Positions 5,645 through 9,369 of a DNA stretch of 9,369 nt are shown piece by piece (positions within the stretch are counted from its first letter, which is position 1; the number at the start of each line of letters is the position of its first letter). This DNA is from Selenomonadaceae bacterium (GTDB lineage Bacteria; Bacillota; Negativicutes; Selenomonadales; Selenomonadaceae), in assembly GCA_017445435.1 (NCBI GenBank), contig JAFSUE010000030.1, positions 1 to 9,369 of the forward strand. The letters run 5' to 3'. The notes beneath the pieces were generated by a model that saw only the letters and a list, made by a program, of their open reading frames with translations, was not told the DNA's origin and did no database searches. Both the position numbers and the translations under genes were made by a program.

Positions 5645-6633
5645 AATGCGCCACTCTTAAAATGCGGAACATACGGCGCTTCAAGACGTTTAATAATTTC
5701 GTCATCAAGTTTAATATCAAGCGCGGAAACAGCTTCTTCAATGTGTTTAACGGCAGTTGTACCGACAATCGGCGCGGTAATGTACGGCTTACTAAGCATC
5801 CAAGCTAACGAAGTTTGCGCCATTGAGTAGCCGATTTCTTTAGAAATTTTTTCAAGATTATCAACTACAACTTTGTCAACGTCATTTGTAGCATTCCAGA
5901 CCATTGGCGATACGTCGTCAATAGCATTCCGCGCAGTTTTAGTTCCCCAAGGATGCGCACAACGTCCGCCTGCCAACGGTGACCAAATACAAGTTGCCAT
6001 TTTTCTATCCATACAGAGCGGGAAAATTTCGCGTTCTTCTTCGCGGTAAATCAAATTATACTGCGGCTGAAGTGAAACAAACTTTGTCCAATTATGTTTT
6101 TCAGCGATATTTTGAAGGCGTTCGAGTTGCCATGCAAAAATTGTCGACGCACCGATATAACGCGCCTTACCAGATTTTACAACGTCGTGAAGAGCTTCCA
6201 TTGTTTCTTCCATTGGCGTATTTGGATCGAGACGGTGAATTTGGTACAAGTCGACGTAATCCAACTGCAGACGTTTTAAGCTGTGATCAATTTCCGCCAT
6301 AACATTTTTGCGGGAAGTGCCGCCGCCATTAGGTCTGCCAGGGCGCATTTCAAAATTAACTTTCGTTGCCACGACAATTTCATCGCGGTCAAGCCCAAAA
6401 TCTTTAATGTAGCGTCCAGTAATTTCTTCACTGCTACCCATTTGATAAACGTTTGCCGTGTCGAAATAGTTAATTCCCAAGTCAATGGCTTTCTTGAAAA
6501 TGTCTTTGCCGTCTTCGTAGTTACGAGCCCAAGGAAAGACGCCATTTTCTTTGCCAGGTTTGCCGAAACTCATCATACCAAGACAAATTCTTGAAACGTC
6601 CATTCCAGTGTTTCCAAATTTTACATACTGCAT
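5641..6633 (-). CDS. Aldo/keto reductase, YajO-like
   Basis: This 330-residue (beta/alpha)8-barrel reductase belongs to a different branch from the 283-residue one in the neighbouring operon. The tetrad is present: Asp58 and Tyr63 (YFDTANVYQMGSSEE), Lys91 (ATKVNF) and His133 (YQIHRLD). GTTAVKHIEEA near the C-terminus is the NADPH-phosphate region, and the PYVPH tail is characteristic of YajO-like proteins. These enzymes reduce aldehydes and ketones with NADPH in the cytoplasm; the physiological substrate is not known. AAAGGAGAG sits a few bases before the ATG. The gene is the third of an operon, 21 nt after the Isf-like flavoprotein, and ends 4 bp inside the convergent GNAT gene. No clear terminator follows. 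Confidence 0.92.
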   Translation of the reverse strand: MQYVKFGNTGMDVSRICLGMMSFGKPGKENGVFPWARNYEDGKDIFKKAIDLGINYFDTANVYQMGSSEEITGRYIKDFGLDRDEIVVATKVNFEMRPGRPNGGGTSRKNVMAEIDHSLKRLQLDYVDLYQIHRLDPNTPMEETMEALHDVVKSGKARYIGASTIFAWQLERLQNIAEKHNWTKFVSLQPQYNLIYREEEREIFPLCMDRKMATCIWSPLAGGRCAHPWGTKTARNAIDDVSPMVWNATNDVDKVVVDNLEKISKEIGYSMAQTSLAWMLSKPYITAPIVGTTAVKHIEEAVSALDIKLDDEIIKRLEAPYVPHFKSGAF

Positions 6634-6654
6634 TAAAAATCTCTCCTTTAACTT

Positions 6655-7308
6655 TTAGTTTGAACCATTTTCACGACGCACAAAGTTTGTAAAAATCGGT
6701 GTTTCAAATTTGGGAAGTTCTACACCTAATTTTTTAGCCGCCTCCTTACATTTCAAAAAGTACGCCATATTTCTAGCGAGGACACGCATATTATAAAGTC
6801 CTTCGCCGTCGTCTTCAACTTCAGCCGCGTCCATTCCGTGAACCATATTCCAATAGCGCGTCGAAATGACGGGCATTTCTTGAACTGTAAAATATTTTAC
6901 AAGCTGTCCAAAAACAGTTGTCGTACCTGCGCGGCGAGCTGAAACTACTGCCGCCGCTGGCTTAAGGTAAAAAGCTTTATTGCTGTTACCTTGAAATTCT
7001 GAAAAGAAAAGTCTGTCCATAAATCCTTTTAAATTTCCGCTCATTCCCGCGTAATGAGTCGGCGAACCGAAAATAAATCCGTCCGCAGTATACGCTTTTT
7101 CACGAAAAATATTTACGCAGTCATTTAAGACGCATTTTCCCGTTTCAATACATTTAAAACACGCCATACAGCCTCCGACTGGTTTTGCACCGAGCCAGTA
7201 AATTTCTGTCTCAACGCCTTCAGCTTGCAAAGTTTTAGCAACTTCTTCAAGTGCGCGATTTGTGCAGCCATTTTTATGTGGACTGCCATTTACAAGTAAA
7301 ACTTTCAT
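6655..7308 (-). CDS. Iron-sulfur flavoprotein (Isf-like), NADPH-dependent FMN reductase fold
   Basis: This 217-residue flavodoxin-fold protein has an N-terminal FMN-phosphate loop GSPHKNGCTN (residues 8-17) and an isoalloxazine loop GSPTHYAGMSG (81-91). Between them Cys47-x2-Cys50-x2-Cys53-x5-Cys59 matches the compact cysteine motif that binds a 4Fe-4S cluster in Isf proteins, with another Cys at 64. Such proteins pass electrons from ferredoxin or NAD(P)H, often to oxidants or quinone-like compounds. The start is the ATG at 7306-7308. It overlaps the hydrolase stop as ATGA, with AAGGA about 8 nt upstream, so translation is coupled. A longer reading frame extends nine residues upstream but would overlap the hydrolase further and lies outside the conserved MKVLLVNGSP start. 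The aldo/keto reductase follows after 21 nt. Confidence 0.9.
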   Translation of the reverse strand: MKVLLVNGSPHKNGCTNRALEEVAKTLQAEGVETEIYWLGAKPVGGCMACFKCIETGKCVLNDCVNIFREKAYTADGFIFGSPTHYAGMSGNLKGFMDRLFFSEFQGNSNKAFYLKPAAAVVSARRAGTTTVFGQLVKYFTVQEMPVISTRYWNMVHGMDAAEVEDDGEGLYNMRVLARNMAYFLKCKEAAKKLGVELPKFETPIFTNFVRRENGSN

Positions 7309-8423
7309 TTGTCCAATCCTTTTTCTTTGAGCCAAGCGAGTGCCAGTTTCATAATCTCTTCGTTGTTTTGCTCTTGCATAAGAAAATGCGAATTCCCCTT
7401 AATTCCAATATCTGGTAAGTGTACAAGTATTGCATCGCCGCCATGTCTGTTGATTGCGGCTACAAACTGTTCAGCCATAGCGTATTCTGTACCCCATTTG
7501 TCCTCGCCGACATTTTCTGAGCCAATCTGAATATAATCGCCGTAATAAAGAACAATGGGTATTTTGGTAAGTTTTAGAAAATCATTCATCGGAACACCCA
7601 TTGCAGATGCGGAGAGTGCCTTAAAACGAGCGTCGGTAATTTTAGGCATTTCCGTTTCTGGGAAAATGAACGGTGTGCCGCCTGGTTCGTAGGCAATAAT
7701 CGCTTTCACCTTATCCGTGCGAATAGCTGTACGCCAGCCGATTGTACCTCCCATAGAATGGGTTACTAAGATTGCGCCGTCTTTTTGCTGATTCACCAAC
7801 TCGGCAAGAACATCGGCGTTTAAATCATTGTCCAAAGGACCTGAGCCAATAGTCCAGCTCTGCTGAAAAGCTTGATAATTTTTTTCGCCTTTAGGGAATT
7901 GTGCATTGGGAACGGGATTGCCTGCCGCGTCGTAGTGACCGATACGTGACAGTACATAAAGTGTCTTGTCACCGTACATAGGATTACTTGCCCAAGGTGT
8001 ATCGGGAGTTACCGCTTCTGTAGAGAGATTCGATTCGCCGCTTCTTGGTTGGTCAACCAAATAAACTGAGTAACCAGCACGAACGAACATAGTATTGAAA
8101 CCTTCTCGACCGTCTGGACCAGATTCCCATGTGCGTTTTGATTGTGCGCCACCATGCTGAAAAATGAGGGGTAACTTCTTAGCATGTACAGGTTTTTGGT
8201 ATTCTACATAGGCAAAATCACCATAAGCCCGTTGCCCATCTTCAGCCACGAAATTTTCTTGTGAAAATTTTCCTGGACGTTCTTTATATGTGCCGCCCAC
8301 AGTGAAGGAACCTTGTGATTCAATCATAATCGGTTTAGCCGCGTCTGCAACATTCGTCGCAAAAATTCCAAAAGATAACGCCGCGCCGATTGCAAGTGCT
8401 TTAAAAATTTTTTTAGCTTTCAT
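7305..8423 (-). CDS. Secreted alpha/beta hydrolase (esterase 713-like)
   Basis: This 372-residue protein has a Sec signal peptide (KAKK, hydrophobic residues about 8-22, likely cut after ADA near residue 28). The alpha/beta hydrolase core includes the oxyanion-region HGG (90-92), a nucleophile elbow THSMGG with Ser223, and NSHF with His346. The acid could be Glu246 in AYEPGG, 23 residues after the serine; a Ser-Glu-His arrangement is, from memory, that of bacterial esterase 713. An ester or lactone substrate outside the membrane is likely, but its identity is unknown. GAGGAGG (8431-8437) lies 7 nt before the ATG. It is the first gene of its operon, divergent from the LysR-type gene, and couples to the Isf-like gene through ATGA. 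By eye its codon choice looks slightly more mixed than its neighbours', a weak hint of separate origin. Confidence 0.9.
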   Translation of the reverse strand: MKAKKIFKALAIGAALSFGIFATNVADAAKPIMIESQGSFTVGGTYKERPGKFSQENFVAEDGQRAYGDFAYVEYQKPVHAKKLPLIFQHGGAQSKRTWESGPDGREGFNTMFVRAGYSVYLVDQPRSGESNLSTEAVTPDTPWASNPMYGDKTLYVLSRIGHYDAAGNPVPNAQFPKGEKNYQAFQQSWTIGSGPLDNDLNADVLAELVNQQKDGAILVTHSMGGTIGWRTAIRTDKVKAIIAYEPGGTPFIFPETEMPKITDARFKALSASAMGVPMNDFLKLTKIPIVLYYGDYIQIGSENVGEDKWGTEYAMAEQFVAAINRHGGDAILVHLPDIGIKGNSHFLMQEQNNEEIMKLALAWLKEKGLDK

Positions 8424-8464
8424 CCGAAGTCCTCCTCTACATTTTGCGTTTAATCTTTAAATTT

Positions 8465-8494
8465 ATTTTACAGAATTTTGAAATGAAAATCCAA
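8465..8494 (-). promoter_or_regulatory. Candidate promoter of the hydrolase operon
   Basis: On the minus strand TTGGAT (8489-8494) and TAAAAT (8465-8470) are separated by 18 nt. The -35 box touches the T-N11-A dyad at 8493-8510, the geometry expected for control by a LysR-type protein. The predicted start is near 8458, about 35 nt before the ATG. Confidence 0.5.
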
Positions 8495-8506
8495 TTATGA
8501 TAAACT
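8478..8506 (+). promoter_or_regulatory. Candidate promoter of the LysR-type regulator gene (extended -10)
   Basis: TTGAAA (8478-8483), a 17-nt spacer and TAAACT (8501-8506) preceded by TGA form an extended -10 promoter. It overlaps the divergent hydrolase promoter, and its -10 lies inside the T-N11-A dyad, so binding there would block its own transcription. Confidence 0.5.
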
Positions 8507-8510
8507 AATT
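8493..8510. promoter_or_regulatory. Putative LysR-type operator (T-N11-A dyad)
   Basis: AATTA (8493-8497) and TAATT (8506-8510) are inverted repeats 8 nt apart. T8495 and A8507 give the T-N11-A core of LysR-type binding sites. The site lies in the short divergent region between the regulator and the hydrolase, which is the standard place for such an operator. In an AT-rich region a dyad of this size could arise by chance, so the position is the stronger argument. Confidence 0.5.
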
Positions 8511-8530
8511 GCAATAGAAAAATTTTTTTA

Positions 8531-8548
8531 AGGGAGGAAATTGCCATA
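8531..8548 (+). promoter_or_regulatory. Ribosome site and ATA start of the LysR-type gene
   Basis: AGGGAGG (8531-8537) lies 8 nt before ATA (8546-8548), which occupies exactly the position of the initiator Met of LysR-type proteins. Between the in-frame stop at 8501-8503 and this codon there is no ATG, GTG or TTG. Confidence 0.6.
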
Positions 8549-9369
8549 GACTTCAAACAAATTGATTATGTTTTGGAACTGGCGAAGACGTGTAATTTCA
8601 ACCGCGCCGCTGAAAATCTTTTCATTTCGCAACCCACTTTGACGTACCAAATAAAAGTTGTTGAAGAGGAAGTCGGCTTTCAAATTTTTTATCGTTCGGC
8701 GAAAGGCGCATTGTTGACGCCAGAAGGTCAGCAATTTTGTATCGCGCTTAGAAATATTCGTGACGAATTGAAATTTGCCATTGAGCAGGGGCAAAATTTC
8801 GGTAGCCGTTACAAAAAAAATATTTCAATCGGCTTGCCAATGCGTTCAGCAATTTATTTTTTGCCACAAGCCATTGAAAAATTTGAACAGTCACACGAAG
8901 GAATTTCCGTAACGCCAATTTTCATTACGCTGGGAAGTTGTGATAAATTTCTGCGCGGCGAACAAGATATAGTTTTTGCGCGTGAAGAAGATATGAAACA
9001 CATTCCCGATATTAAAATTCACAAACTTTTTCAAAGCAAAATTTATTTGATAACTGAAAAGATTGATCCGCTTGCTACGAAAGAAAAAATTTTTATGGAA
9101 GATTTAATTGGACGGACTTTAATGGTTGGCGGCGGTTCACAGCCCGAACTTCGCGCCGTTCAACGTCGAGTGCTTGAAAAATTAAATTTGCCGCACTTCA
9201 ACAGCAATGACTACGACACAACTTTAACGAATATTGCCGCGCATAAGGGAATTTGTTTAGCGCCAGGATTTTTGAATGACCGTAACCAAAATTTTGCATG
9301 GATACCTTTTGACTGCGACGAAAAAATTTCCTGCGTCGTATGTACTCACGCTGGCGATAAAAGAAAAGA
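8546..9369 (+). CDS. LysR-type transcriptional regulator, 3' end beyond window
   Basis: About 274 residues are visible and the frame is open at the window end; LysR-type proteins are usually about 290-310 residues. The N-terminal winged helix-turn-helix is clear: DFKQIDYVLELAKT, then FNRAAENLFISQPTLTYQI at about residues 18-36, and RSAKGALLTPEG for the wing. Residues from about 90 form the effector-binding domain, starting with the SIGLPMRSA strand. The start is the ATA at 8546. The next usable codon, TTG at 8573, would cut nine conserved residues and has no ribosome site. The gene is divergent from the hydrolase operon, with a T-N11-A dyad between them, so it most likely regulates that operon and itself. 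The inducer is unknown. The ATA could also be a real point change or a sequence error of ATG. Confidence 0.9.
   Translation, partial: MDFKQIDYVLELAKTCNFNRAAENLFISQPTLTYQIKVVEEEVGFQIFYRSAKGALLTPEGQQFCIALRNIRDELKFAIEQGQNFGSRYKKNISIGLPMRSAIYFLPQAIEKFEQSHEGISVTPIFITLGSCDKFLRGEQDIVFAREEDMKHIPDIKIHKLFQSKIYLITEKIDPLATKEKIFMEDLIGRTLMVGGGSQPELRAVQRRVLEKLNLPHFNSNDYDTTLTNIAAHKGICLAPGFLNDRNQNFAWIPFDCDEKISCVVCTHAGDKRK

Noticed and set aside
5620..5651. Perfect 7-bp inverted repeat GCGCATT / AATGCGC across the convergent gene ends
   Set aside because: The loop is 18 nt, neither side is followed by a T-run in the right place, and both arms lie in coding sequence. It does not look like a working terminator.
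5641..5666. Direct repeat TTAAAATGCG at 5641-5650 and 5657-5666
   Set aside because: Ten bases in AT-rich coding sequence at the end of the aldo/keto reductase; there is no third copy or target-site pattern, so chance is likely.
8528..8794. 88-residue minus-strand frame opposite the LysR-type gene
   Set aside because: The plus strand encodes a clear LysR helix-turn-helix here, so the minus frame is a shadow.

Overview
The window looks like a chromosomal stretch from a low-to-moderate GC, AT-biased Firmicutes genome. Evidence is strong GGAGG-type ribosome sites, sigma-70 promoters with TATAAT boxes, tightly packed co-directional genes, and oxygen-independent flavin/Fe-S redox families typical of anaerobes. 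The protein style would fit a gut or rumen Negativicute (Selenomonas-like), but that placement is an impression from the protein families and cannot be proved from the sequence alone. No RNA gene, insertion sequence, CRISPR array or prophage gene was found.

Layout, left to right. (1) 14-358 (minus): a small secreted-peptide precursor with a textbook double-glycine leader. It has its own strong promoter (TTGACT-17-TATAAT), and the promoter spacer is filled by an inverted repeat. (2) 563-4975 (minus): a six-gene operon read from a promoter at about 5036-5064. In transcription order it holds a DUF362 protein, a lipoprotein flavodoxin, an aldo/keto reductase (AKR5 type), an exported or anchored NTF2/DUF4440-like protein, an SDR oxidoreductase and a hexapeptide-repeat O-acetyltransferase. 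It ends at a GAAA-loop hairpin terminator at 497-522. (3) 5150-5644 (plus): a lone GNAT acetyltransferase whose stop codon shares the bases TTAA with the stop of the convergent gene. (4) 5641-8423 (minus): a three-gene operon holding a secreted alpha/beta hydrolase, an Isf-like iron-sulfur flavoprotein and a second aldo/keto reductase. (5) 8546 to the window end (plus): a divergent LysR-type regulator, cut off by the window. It appears to start at a non-canonical ATA codon. A T-N11-A dyad lies between it and the hydrolase and overlaps or abuts both promoters.

How the genes may work together (inference). The two minus-strand operons share a theme: NAD(P)H-dependent carbonyl reduction (two AKRs and an SDR) together with flavin proteins (flavodoxin and Isf-like). 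Several products are predicted to be outside the cytoplasmic membrane: the hydrolase, the lipoprotein flavodoxin and the NTF2-like protein. A plausible reading is a LysR-controlled system that hydrolyses an ester or similar compound outside the membrane and reduces the resulting carbonyl or electrophile inside. The substrate cannot be read from the sequence. The double-glycine peptide at the left edge is transcriptionally separate and is the most likely entry to an undescribed secretion or peptide system continuing beyond the window.
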